A stretch of DNA of 26,317 nucleotides. Source: Oppiella nova (Eukaryota; Arthropoda; Arachnida; Sarcoptiformes; Oppiidae). The DNA is taken from NCBI GenBank assembly GCA_905397405.1, contig CAJPVJ010000172.1:1-26317 (forward strand). Reading direction: 5' to 3'. Shown here in pieces: positions 10,118 to 21,865 of the stretch. The translations under genes were made by a program, and so were the position numbers. The notes under the pieces are model-generated. The model ran no database searches. It saw nothing but the letters and a program-made list of their open reading frames with translations, and was not told the origin of the DNA. Each line of letters begins with the position of its first letter. The stretch's first letter is position 1.

Positions 10118-12188
10118 ATGAAAGTCTGTGTATTAGCCATAGTTTTGGTGAGTTATGTTGTGTTCAGTATTAGTGTCAGTGAAGTGTTTGGCGAAAGTGT
10201 AACCAAAGTTAAAGTGAGTGAAAGTCAATATAAATATGATAGAAAGTATGTGGTAAATGACACAAAGGACCTGGATGTTGCCGCCGGACATCACCACTCA
10301 TCTCATGGCGGACACCATTCATCGCATGGAGGGGGAGGCGGACATGGAGGCCATAATGCTGGACACGGACACTGGGGTATTTATATTTGATATTTCATAA
10401 TACATTTACCATATCAGAGAAATGTAGTATCATTTATTGCAACTATTCTGAATCTCATATTAGATATTACAGTTTATTAATTATGATAGACTTGGTTGTT
10501 TAAATTTTCAACAAATATTCATATTATCGCATTAGTATAATATTCCCTGTTGCTATAAACTCATAAAGAATGACCAAGTGTAGATCAAGTATTTAGTCTA
10601 TATTTTTACAAATTAAGCTTTACAAAATTTATTAGCATTGTTTATAATTTGTAAATTTAATTTAATTGTAAGTAAATTAAGTTAAGTAAGATGGATATAG
10701 TATTAAATTTACAAAACAAATTATATTTGATTACCCAATAAAGTTATTTATAGATAAGTTTCACATTTCTCTTTTAACACTGTTTACTCATTTTATTTGA
10801 ATTTCTTTTATAAATTGAATACTATAAAATTGATATTTTCTGTCAACATATAGGCAAACATGGAAAATCTTGGGGTAAATATTATTAACAAAAGAAATTT
10901 ATTAAAATGACAAACCCCTACTTGACTAAAGGTAATCATGGACACGGCAAACACGGCCACTGGGGAAACCATGGTAAGAATAACAAATTAAGATTTATAT
11001 CAATAGTTAAATCCACCGTGTTATTATGCAAAAAAAATAAATTCTTTATTCTATAATATTGACAGTATTTTATACAAAGTTTAATAAAAAATTAAAGATT
11101 ATTCTTAAACCCCATAAATCTTAAACTTATCTATACCTGTAAGATTATTTTATTTTTGAGTGAACACATAAATGCTTTATTTTTAAAATTTAATTAAAAT
11201 ATAAATTTTTGAAGCAAATCATTGAAAAGGAAATAAATAATTTATTGTAAGAAAGTAGTATAACAAAAATGTAATATGAATATTAAGGTCACGGGGGTTG
11301 GCATAAACACGGAGCTAACAAACACGGAAGCCATTGGGGCAAACACGGTGCTGGACATAACAAGGGTCATTGGGGTAATTGGGGCAACAAGGTATGTGAC
11401 ATGTCGCAAATATCTTAATTAAATAAGTTTTTCATTTATCTTAATATGTTTTGTGAAATTTTTTGATAAGAATATTATTATTATTATTATAACAGTTACA
11501 TAGAGTTTAGTTAAATAATTAAGCAGTAAAAACACAATTTTAAAAATTAATTTCATTCACAAAATATTTATTTTCGATAAAATCTTAATGTGATGTTTGG
11601 TTTGAAGTGAATATATTGTTAAGCCTTTTGTCGACCAATACTTGGTGTGGTTTCCTATTCAATGCAATAATAAGACAAATGAATGAATAATGAAATGTCG
11701 AGAATATATTAATAATATATATAAAGCTAATAATATATATAAAGCTAATAATATATATAAAGCTAATAATATATATAATATCTATATATATATATAGAAT
11801 ATATAAAGAACTCATATATTAATGACATATCGATGAACAGAAACACTGGAATCGAGACAAAGGAGACGGATATGAGAAGAAGTGGTCGTGGGATAGGGAG
11901 TCAGGCGCTAAGAAATCGCACGGCGCTCACGGGGGACACAAGTCTGGTTGGAACCACGGCGCACACGGTGGACACCACGGCAAGAGCCACCACGGATCAG
12001 GTGGACATCACGGACATGGATCTCATGGTAGTCACAGCAAACATGGACATGGATCCCATGGCCATAAACATGGTTCACATGGTGGTCACGGACACCATAA
12101 CTCACACTGGAATCAATGGAAGCCTAAGAGTCACCACTCCAGCCACTGGAGTAATCACCATGGTGGTCATGGCAAACATGGAGGCTAA
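10118..12188 (+). CDS. Secreted His/Gly/Trp-rich protein, family member 2
   Basis: There are five exons: 10118-10376, 10854-10874, 10932-10973, 11288-11391 and 11841-12188. All have GT-AG borders and matching phases (1, 1, 1, 0), giving 257 residues ending at TAA 12186-12188. Residues 1 to about 21 form a signal peptide. DLDVAAGHHH follows at 51-60, and the rest is built of short His/Gly/Lys units, often ending HWG. Exon 5 opens with KHWNRDKG and the block GDGYEKKWSWDRESG at 150-164, shared with the gene at 21866, then becomes a long His/Gly/Ser tail. Exons 2 and 3 are only 21 and 42 nt and symmetric, so they could be skipped in frame. The other frame open across exon 5 (Met/Thr-rich) is a shadow. 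High His suggests metal binding or pH-dependent assembly. The role in cuticle, silk or secretion is inference; I know no named ortholog. Confidence 0.85.
11710..11778. repeat. 18-bp minisatellite in intron 4
   Basis: About 3.8 copies of TAATAATATATATAAAGC, just upstream of the last exon of the His/Gly/Trp-rich gene. It is followed by a further TA-rich run to about 11815. Confidence 0.9.
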
Positions 12189-12374
12189 ATAATTATGTTA
12201 TTTATTCTTATAAGGATATTTGGACTTGAGCACAATTTTCTTATTTATTTATCGGAATAATAGATTTTAATTTAATATTTATTTATATAAAGCATCAATT
12301 ATGGGATTTAGACAAACCTTTTGACATTAAGTTTTATTTTTAATTATCAATTGTTTGTATTTTATTCCCATTTG

Positions 12375-12380
12375 AATAAA
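12375..12380 (+). terminator. Candidate poly(A) signal of His/Gly/Trp-rich gene
   Basis: AATAAA, directly followed by ATAAAT, about 190 bp after the stop codon. It is the first canonical hexamer downstream. Confidence 0.5.
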
Positions 12381-15199
12381 ATAAATTAATTTTATCATTA
12401 ATTGTTTTTTGTATACAATTTATTATTACCGGTATTGTAATAGTAATTTTCATCGCGAAATGCACAGAGAATTTAATTATTATGTTAATTCATACCAAAT
12501 AGTGAATTATTAAAATACAAGAATAATTTAATTATAGAAAATAATATGAATATGGTGCAATTCTAGAATTTGACTTAACATTTACAGAATAATTAACATG
12601 TTGACTATAATTAGTTGAAAATAACTTTTGCAGTTAAATGGGAATTAAATGCAAATATTATTGAGATTACATAGAAATTTTGTAATTAATATTAAATATT
12701 TAATAGAAAAATTGAATACAAATTATAAGTTTAATAGTTTTTTGTAATAGAAATGATCACTTTGATCTATTAATGATTTTAATTACTTGGTATTAGTTTA
12801 TAAAGCGGATAGTGTAGGTTTTTATAACACAAAATATTTTTTTGAATATGCATTAAATATAATGAAATAAAATCTTTTGCCTTATAGTTGAACGTATAAA
12901 AAATATAATGTCATAACTTAAGTGACATTATTTTGATACAAGAAACAGCTCTCACCTGAATATAACATTACATAAATTGCAATATACATTATACTTTTAT
13001 CTATAATATTGAATACATAAACACTATATCAATATACACTGTATACTGTATTATACAGTATTCAACGTTTACTATAAACATTTGATTCCTACATATAATT
13101 ATGATTCTTAACTAAACAAAACTATTTTATCAATCAATCATTTTATTGTTAACCAATAGGTTTTTACAGCAAATAAGTGATTGCATTAATCTGGTGTCCC
13201 TATGTTTCTCAATATTTTAGGCAATTTATTAAAAGGAAAACAATTTTTTGTGTGATTAAGACGAAAAACTATTAACGATATTTCGATATAAAACTAAAAG
13301 TACTCCAAACGATAGTCTGTAAGGAATTTGATAAATTGATGGATAAGTTTTGTTTTCAATTTGTTATCATCATAACTAACGACTGTACGTATAAATACGG
13401 CTTACATCTACTATTTTACGCATATAATGACAATAAACTTAAAAATTTATTGAGACTAAGATTTATTTGAAAACCTAAAATATTATTATATGCACATTTA
13501 ATATTTATTAAAATATACTGTACATTATTACAGTATTTGAAAATTAAGCAAATAAATTGTACCTAGCATGAAATAAATCAAAAATTCTTTAAGTGATGTG
13601 TTTTTGTGACATCTGTAGGGGTAAGGGAACGGAAGGCATAAGGAAAGCCCACTCTTTATTAAATGTAGAAATAATGAAAACTAATCTTTTATTTGAGTCG
13701 TAAGTCAGACATTTGAAAGCGAAACTAAATATATTATTATATAACTTACAAACATATTTTCCATATATTATTTTTATATTATTATAACATGTAATCATTA
13801 GACAAAGTATTATAATGTGTATAATATGCCATTTGTATAATTCTAATGTTAAATACATTAACGAGTTATAAGTCAAGTAAACTATAAAAATATAATCCAT
13901 ATTTTCGGAAATACATTAAGGCTAATAATAAGTATTTTATACGAATTAATATTTAAATAAGTTTTAATGACGTAAAATCTGAGTATCATTGATAAAAATA
14001 GTTTTCCGATATGTTATAAGCCTATACAGGTATTATAAGATTTTAATATTATATATAATTTATTGAATTAAATGGTAAATCAATTTAAATAAATATAGAT
14101 ATGTAAGGCTATTAAAAACTATATATACCTTTGTAAAAACTAACTATATTTATTTGACTATTTTAAGCTATAATGTTGTTGATTGTTGAAAACAATGACA
14201 TTAAATTCTTAATCATATTTATTTATATAATTTATACTTGGTAACCGACAGATACTAGCATTTTCAGCCCAATACTTTTAAAGGTTTAGTTCTTTTATTT
14301 TTTAGTGTAATAATTGAAATTTATATAACTTTTAAATTGTTTATTTGGTATAATACATAAAGACTTTCATACAAAAAAGTAGACTAGCTTTGCTTACTGC
14401 ACTTAACATTATTGTATAACATTTCAATAGTTTTATATTGCGCCCTTACAGGTTAGTGAAAAATGCCAAAGCTATTTTATTTAGTATACAACATTTTTGT
14501 AACACAATTTGAAAACTCAATTGTAGTAATCTAAAGTGAATTTATTAAAAAAGCGGAGTGCATATATTTTGAGTATTAATTTTATTTAATTTAGATTTTA
14601 ATTTTAAAAAATAAAATCCGTGTATAATCTTCACTAAGAATATCATTGTATCCAAAACTTTATTGAATCTAATAAATCATAAACAATATTATAGATAAAA
14701 AAACATTCAAAATAAAGGTTTTATTCAAAATGACTTTATTTCAATATTTTGTTTATTTAATTAAATAACAATTTTTATTTAATAATGTGATAATAGAAAA
14801 GAGTGATTAAAATCTTTCAAAACGAAACAATCAGTGATAAAACATACAAAGAGATAGAGAGACATTGTTTTATTGTATGATATAATCAAATGTTTGACCA
14901 GAATTCTCATTAAACATAAAAAGTCTTATTTTAAGTCATAATTGTATTTCATATGTAATGCATTAAATAAAATAGAGATATACTTTTGATTTTGTTGAGT
15001 ATTAGTACTAACATGATATAATTATTGAAGTGAAATAAATATACATTATTACTAGTAATACTGATTTTCATATAAAATGTATTTATCGTAATTAGATTAC
15101 AGATGAAAGTAAATTAATGCTAAAACTAATTATAAATTACCAAAAACTAAACAAGCAAACAAAAATTATAATTGAAAAATCACAATAAAAGCCTTAACT
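12381..15199. other. AT-rich intergenic region, no gene seen
   Basis: This is about 2.8 kb between convergent genes. Minus-strand frames such as 13589-13900 are Tyr/Ile/Asn-rich noise without a matching signal or splice pattern. A small less AT-rich patch at 13605-13660 has no reading I can defend. Imperfect palindromes with TACTGTA/TACAGTA arms occur at about 13043-13062 and 13515-13535. Confidence 0.45.
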
Positions 15200-16027
15200 C
15201 TAGTAATCGGTATATACAGGTATATACCGATACGGTATGGGATCTAATGATGTGGTGCCGGGAGAGTAGGACTTCTTGAACCGAAAGCCTTCACCGGATT
15301 TGATACAGTCCTCGAACAGCTTAAGTATCCTTCGCTGTTGGCTAGACGTCGGCATATAGGAGGGGGTCCTCATCCGGATCTCCATCGCATTGCTTATTAT
15401 GCCTTCAAATGTCACACATTTTCAAAACATTTCATCAATTATTACACAATTTTGTATTTCGTATCAAAATAACAATATTAAGAGTACAGTATAGCGTTAT
15501 TAAGAGTATTACACGTACAAGAATATGTTAACAGAATTTTTAACATTTTTATTGAATGAATTAAATTTATTTTATCTGAATATTGACTAATAAGTATATT
15601 TATATATTTTATTAATACTTGTTTCGTTCAAATTAATATAATCTAATTATAAAATAAGTAACATTTATCTGGCCTACCTACGCTCTCATTCATTTACTAC
15701 TTGTTCACATATTCTCGAAGTCAAGTAAAACTTTTTTTATCAAAACTCGTTTATAATTCTTAACAGAATATTCAAACAGAAATTCATGTGAGAATTAAAA
15801 TTAATAAAAGTAAATATGAGATACTTAAGCAAATAATTACAACTCAAATAAAAAACGGCATATTTAGTAACTACAGTTATTTATATGAGATGCAAAATAC
15901 CTCTATTATTAGCGTCCATACAGTGCCAGCGTTCCGGTGCTTTAAATCTCTTATATGCCATCGCAAGGATACACTTCATGGATATCGTGAAATATATGGC
16001 AAACACTAATAAAGTAATTGTTTTCAT
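15200..16027 (-). CDS. Small secreted protein of unknown family, two exons
   Basis: Exon 1 is 16027-15901 and encodes a signal peptide (MKTITLLVFAIYFTISMK, cleavage near residue 22), then YKRFKAPERWHCMDANNR. It ends at a donor (G|GTATTT) in phase 1. Exon 2 is 15402-15200; its acceptor (GAAG|GC) completes that codon as Gly, and it continues IISNAMEIRMRTPSYMP to a C-terminal IPVYTDY and TAG. The total is 109 residues, mature part about 87, with two cysteines (36 and 75) that could form one disulfide. The sequence SSQQRRILKLFEDCIKSG looks helical. The intron is 498 bp. The plus-strand frames over exon 1 are shadows. I recognise no family. The exon 1 composition, signal peptide and phase match make it credible, but an extra internal exon cannot be excluded. 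Confidence 0.7.
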
Positions 16028-16171
16028 TATGAATGTGATTGAGATGCAGATATTTGGTGATCAAAACTGCACAACAAAAACACTGATAGATATGAATGTC
16101 TCTTATGAGAGACTATCAACAAGTCGTCGTCTGACAGCCCTTCCGAATACGGTGTCTATCCGTGAGATACA

Positions 16172-16179
16172 GTTATATA
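16172..16179 (-). promoter_or_regulatory. Possible TATA box for small secreted protein
   Basis: TATATAAC on the minus strand lies 145 bp before the ATG at 16027. It is only a weak match in a TA-rich setting. Confidence 0.3.
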
Positions 16180-16320
16180 GATAGAGAGATGAGTAGTACA
16201 TGTGTGTCGTGGGAGAGACGTCTGTATAAGAAAATGCTTTAAGGAAGATATAGGTATAGGTGCGCTCTCTTACCTAACAGACAGTCTCTGTCATCAAATT
16301 TTCTCACTATCTCTCTCAGA

Positions 16321-16379
16321 CTCTCTCTCTCTCTCTCTCTCTCCCTCTCTCTCACACACACACACAAACACACACACAC
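16321..16379. repeat. CT then CA compound microsatellite
   Basis: A (CT)n run of about 32 nt passes directly into a (CA)n run with one AA interruption. A Leu/Ser/Thr reading frame across it is an artefact of the repeat. Confidence 0.95.
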
Positions 16380-16789
16380 TCGCATTAACTCTACTAATAA
16401 GTCTACTATTGAACAATTAACCTTTACATATAAAATACAATAATAAATATTTGGATGACATAAAATTCTGTGTAATTTTGAGAATATAGTAAACTCTTAA
16501 AACATATTTGTTTGGACCAAACAACTAAGCATTTATACATGAATTTACGATACATTTAGTTTAAAATAAGTTACATTCTGTTGTTGAGTACAAATAGTCA
16601 AATAAGATAGTTACATATTAACTTATTATGTATTTTAGTATTCAAATTTAAAGCTTTGTAAACATTTAAAGTTATTTATTAAGTTATCAATATAGAAAGT
16701 ATTTCTAATATATCGATTTACTTTAAAATAAAATATTTTGTGATTCAACATTTGTTTTCAGCGATAAGTTTAAAATGTACTAGTATGCA

Positions 16790-18198
16790 ATTTTCGTTTG
16801 AACTTTGTATTTATAGTTAAAAATATGTTTATAAGAAATTTATTAAGATTCGTGTCCTTTTTGTCTATAAAATATTTTATGGTATATTCATACTAGATAC
16901 ATATTCATATTTAAAGTATAAATATGTTTTAAGTAACGGAGTAAAAGACAAATCCTATTTTTATATTAAAATTTATACTGAAAGTAACATGTTGAATAAG
17001 TAAAATATTGAATGAAAATTGTACTTATGAGAATTTTTTATTTTTGTTTTATTTAAGTACAGTATTTATTAATGATTCATGTAAAAATATAAAATATTAC
17101 TTTTAATATTAATATTATCATATTATTACTACGTATAGATTTAATAATAATTATTTATTTACTACTTTTACGAGAATATTATTGACATAATATTTACTAC
17201 TAAATAGTTAAAAGTGCAAAAAACATATAAACCAATAATTGATGTCCTTTTCTAAAGTACACGTAAACGTAAAATAAGGTCTTTATTTTGTTAACAAGTT
17301 TTTAGACCGAGACACATTTTGATTGATTACAATAACCATTCAGTTATCATACAACTCATCATTTGTTTTATTATATGAAAATAAAAACACTTTTTATATA
17401 AGCTTTAGTGCACTGTTATATCAATATTTAATTAGACGTGCAAATGGTTCAAACATGTATTTATATCCTTTTCAAATGGTAAATAAAATTGAAATACAAT
17501 ATACAGTACTGTCGATTGAACTACTACAAATCATTTTCATTTTTGTTATGTATTTTGATTGACACAATATGTTTTATCATTTATTTAGTACTTATTCTTT
17601 AATTATTACTTTAATAATATTGTCAACAGTTATATTTAATAAGATATTTGAAAACATTTTATTTCTATCGATATTAGGAACATGCTCATATGTCTACTAA
17701 TTTGTTTTCCATACTATAGTACACGGACGTCAATGTAAAAAATAATAAATCTTATAATGTCATTAATGAACTAATGATAAGTTATTTTCTGATTTTATTA
17801 TATTATATTTTATAATTTTTGTTTTTATGTCGTTTTGTCCGCATTTTACTCACATGTTAGTTGATATTAAATTTCAATTGTAATTTGATAAATTACTGAA
17901 TAAATTAATTAAATTACATATTCTACGAATACTTTATTTTTAAATAAGTTTTTCTAAAATACAAAATTTTCAAACTATTATATTAGTATTAAAATCACAT
18001 TATTATAATAGGGTTAGCTCAACTTGCACATTTAAGTTGATTCAAACAGATAAATCATGTATACTTTAAATATGAATCCATTAAAAACGTATCTAGTATG
18101 AATATGCCATAAAATATTTTATAGACAAAAAGGACACGAATCTTAATAAATTCTTTATAAACATATTTTTAACTATAAATACAAAGTTCAAACAAAAT
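16790..18198. repeat. Long inverted repeat, arms ~130 bp around ~1.1 kb
   Basis: The left arm (about 16790-16920) is nearly the reverse complement of the right arm (about 18060-18198). The shared core begins GTTTGAACTTTGTATTTATAG and continues through TTCGTGTCCTTTTTGTCTAT. The right arm carries an extra ~8 bp near its inner end, and there are several single mismatches. The 1.1 kb between the arms is AT-rich and codes for nothing visible. It could be a decayed non-autonomous DNA transposon with long terminal inverted repeats, or two opposed copies of a short repeat. I could not find a clean target-site duplication. Confidence 0.75.
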
Positions 18199-18499
18199 GT
18201 AATAAAATTTAATATTACAGTTGAAAATAAAATACTATTTAATATACAGTTTAATATTACAGTCGTTTGAAAGACTCATTTCGTGAAATCATTTCAGATG
18301 TTATGAATCTTATCAAGATTAGCTAATTTATAATTTTAAATACATTATATAAATCTTACGTATGTATGCTTGAGATGTGAATACAATAGTTTCTCAAAGT
18401 ATAAACTAGCGATAAATCTGGGGACAAATATTGCCGCCTAATAAATGATTGCATAATAAATACATGACTTGTATTATGTGGGCGGATATGTGATATTAT

Positions 18500-18523
18500 A
18501 AATATATATATATATATATATAT
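18500..18523. repeat. TA microsatellite
   Basis: About 11 uninterrupted AT units, followed by a TATAT/TTATA-rich stretch. Confidence 0.9.
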
Positions 18524-18627
18524 TTATATTATATTATATTATAAATGCCAGAATCAATAGATCAAATTTAAAATATAATAATATAATACTTAAAGTTTTA
18601 TTTCGCAATTTGGTTATAACTTATGTG

Positions 18628-18882
18628 GTAAACATGGATAGGTATAATGAAACTTATTATATAAAGGTTATATTTTATATTTAACATTTAACGTTAAGTA
18701 TGCATAAATGTCACTTATTTTTTATTAGACTTAAAATTAATCTGTCTCCAATTAAGTAAACATGGATAGGTATAATGAAACTTATTATATAAAGGTTATA
18801 TTTTATATTTAACATTTAACGTTAAGTATGCATAAATGTCACTTATTTTTTATTAGACTTAAAATTAATCTGTCTCCAATTA
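18628..18882. repeat. Exact 127-bp direct repeat with 1-base spacer
   Basis: 18628-18754 and 18756-18882 are identical over all 127 bases and are separated by the single base 18755. The bases on both outer sides differ: G versus A before, A versus T after. It lies in non-coding DNA. Its length equals that of the complemented block at 4168-4294, pointing to an assembler k-mer length rather than a biological tandem duplication. Confidence 0.95.
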
Positions 18883-19655
18883 TTTTATTCTAGGGAATTG
18901 ATGCAAAAACAATCTTGATAAATACATTTACTTTAACAACATTTAATACAAGAATTTCTATTAATAGTGTTTAAAAATTTGCCTTTTCATTTATTTTAAT
19001 AATAGATAATAATATTATATAAAATCTGAATTTTAAATATAGCAAATGTATAATATTATTAATAAATGTTTTATAGTCCATATTGTATTAATTTATTAAA
19101 CAGTGTAAATGTCAAGATATTCATTACATATTAGTAGGCACAGTGGGTGTAAAGTATAAATATATTATTTTTAGTATTTACAAGGATTACAAATAATAAG
19201 TAAAAATTATGAGTTATTTATTTAAATTAGTAGACAAATTGTTATTTGAATTAATGATTTTTGAGATGTATAAAATGTTAATAAACTGGTTTAGCATAGA
19301 ATTCTAATTATAAAATACATACTTCATTAAAATTTCTTTAATGAATTGGAAATGTACTGGAAAACTTTATTTAGACTGAGAATCCAATTAACATACAAAA
19401 TGTCATTTGTAACAAGAACTGTTTTAAATAGAATTTACTATAAATAATTAACAATTAAAATTTATATTTCAAAATTAAAATTAGATATTTATAAAAAAAA
19501 TTATTAATAGAAATTCAAACAAATAATTGAATTTAATTGTTAAGAGAAATTTAACTGAATATTTTTAGTAAACCAGGTAAAATGCCTTTATATATATAAA
19601 TTCACCACTTAAACAATAAACAATTTTTAAATTATTAAATTTTATAAGTTCTACA

Positions 19656-20132
19656 TAGGGTGACCAGAACGTCCTCCGTAGGGAGGGTTGTCCTCCTTTG
19701 GATCCCTCAAAACACTGTCCTCCCCGGTGTCTGAGGATGACATTGAGATGTCCTCCTTGGACATAAATCGCATAAAAATGTATATTTTTTGCTAATTTTA
19801 AATGTTTTATAGTAAGTATGTGTATATAAATACGATTGTATTATTCAATTCAATACTATTTTTGACAAAATACTATTTAAAGATTGTTTTATCAAATAAA
19901 GTTCATACTCGCCTCAATAAATATAGTAGTTTTATAAAGTTAATTATTTAAAATTTAATTATTTTGTAAGAATATCTTGAATTTATTTGATGAGTATTTT
20001 AAGTTATTTAAGTGTATACAGACAAATAATTAATTCGGATTTGAAAATAGCCTGTCCTCCTCACGTCCTCCCCATAACATTACATTTATGGCAAATGTGC
20101 TCCTTGGTACTCAAAATTTTCTGGTCACCCTA
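19656..20132. mobile_element. hAT-type MITE, complete, 477 bp
   Basis: The ends are inverted: TAGGGTGACCAGA at the left and its reverse complement at the right. They are flanked by a perfect 8-bp target duplication GTTCTACA (19648-19655 and 20133-20140). Eight-bp duplications and TAGGG-type ends are typical of hAT elements. The word GTCCTCC is repeated five times or more beneath both ends (19669-19760 and 20054-20080), as expected of subterminal transposase-binding sites. No transposase is encoded, so it is non-autonomous. The perfect duplication suggests a fairly young insertion. Confidence 0.9.
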
Positions 20133-21712
20133 GTTCTACATGATTTTGAACAAATTAATAATATCAATGATATTTTGATAATTATTTTAAATTAAATCTA
20201 AAAAATATAAATTACTTATATAAAATAAGTTATTGAAACAAAACCTTAATTATAAATTACTTTAATTGTTCACCCCTAATGACAATGATTTTTATATATA
20301 AATAGCAAATCTTTTTCTGTTGTAACGTTAATATATTTATTTCGATATTTTTTATTTGTTTATATCATAAATCCATTTATTTATAGCACAATATATATCT
20401 GGTAATTGATTTATGAATACAAATATTAATGCTATATTACTACTAAGGATTTACTTAACACAAAACAAATATATAATAATATAAAACACTATATATCGTA
20501 TATAGTTATACAATGCATGTTTATAATGTATTTTTGTTATGTTTTTTGTATACTTTATAATAAAATTTATGCCAAAATCCTATTTTTGTATTTAATATAA
20601 ATCTGATATACAATGGTTTCTATAAAACCTTTCTACTTGGACGTTTAGTTAACATTTTTATAACTTTTCATTCGTTTATAATATATATGACAATTGTATA
20701 ATGCTTTTTTGAAATTAAAAGTTCCAAGAAGTCTTTGAAAGTTGTATTTATAGATATTGAACAGTTAGAAATCGATCAAAACAAGTTAGTTTGAATTAAA
20801 AAGTATTTTTACCCTGATGCACTTGTAGCAAGAAGCCTACCTAATACATTGTGAAAAATCTTAAAAACTAGATTATCACTGATCAGTTATGTATATCGAT
20901 GAAAAACTACTCAACAAAACTTGTGTTCAAATGACTGTTCAAAGTAATTTACTCGTGCTACTAAATGTTGTCAATATTATTGTTAATAAAATACAACTTA
21001 AGTTTCAAAATATCTCTTTATAATTGACACTATGAAAAACCAATGAATAATTAGTTGACCTATTGATTTAGATTAGTTAATTTGTTGTATGTAATATAAA
21101 GTTCATTATAAATGTTTACAATTTTTGGTATAATTTTTTTACATTTAATTTCGGTAGACTTTACGGTCGGACTATTTGAACAACAGTGTAGAAAAAGTAC
21201 ATAGGATGTAAAGTTCATAACAGTTTAATATAATGTTGAAAACATTTCACACTATTACCACATATCAAACAAATCCCCAGACAATACCCTACTCTTTATA
21301 TTGAAATCTAGTGCCAGAATATGGACCTTACCTTTACTATTATTTACTATAATCTCAGCATTTATCAAAAGTCTGACTTTCCAAAGTAAACCAAAATTGC
21401 ATTTCATTCATATTATTTTAGTAAAAACACTTCCGACTATTCCCATAGCTTTTGTTTTTAAAATTATTGTAAGAAATATAAACATGTTTTATAAATTAGA
21501 ATATAGTAAATACAACATTGAATTGTAAAATTTAATTTAATTGTAAATTATAAATTATTAGTAGATACAATAATAATTTAATTCAGTATTTTAATTAAAA
21601 ATGTCATTCATAGATGAAATAAATGTGAAAATCATATGTAATTTAGTACTAGACATAAGAAATTATTTTTCATAAAACTTTCACAAGAAATGAAATCTTT
21701 GTTTGACTTTCA

Positions 21713-21720
21713 TATAAAAG
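21713..21720 (+). promoter_or_regulatory. TATA box of His/Tyr-rich gene
   Basis: TATAAAAG lies 153 bp before the ATG at 21866. A start near 21745 would give a leader of about 120 nt. Confidence 0.55.
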
Positions 21721-21865
21721 CATAAGTTTTATAAAAATTTCATTTTACAACTCTTTGGTAACAAAAACAGATAAAATGTATTAATTTTATAACTTATATA
21801 ACACGATAAAACTTTTACAAATGATTTGTAAAAAAGTTTAGGAAAAGCTTTTGTGTGTGTTTTGT

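Larger units (their letters stand above)
16380..21712. other. Gene-poor AT-rich region with repeats
   Basis: This is about 5.3 kb without a supported gene. It holds an inverted repeat pair (16790-18198), a TA microsatellite (18500-18523), an exact 127-bp direct repeat (18628-18882) and a hAT-type MITE (19656-20132). The frame at 17323-17562 lacks an ATG start and has noise composition. The frame at 21301-21528 is hydrophobic and Lys/Ile-rich without splice or promoter support. Confidence 0.5.

Noticed and set aside
11710-11778. CRISPR-like array
   Set aside because: The units are contiguous 18-bp tandem repeats without spacers, inside a eukaryotic intron.
11833-12192. Met/Thr/Asp-rich protein on the plus strand
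   Set aside because: It is a shadow frame of exon 5 of the His/Gly/Trp-rich gene, whose frame is fixed by splicing and paralog similarity.
15788-16420. Three plus-strand frames over the small secreted gene and the CT/CA repeat
   Set aside because: Two overlap exon 1 of the minus-strand gene or its upstream region; the third reads through a microsatellite.
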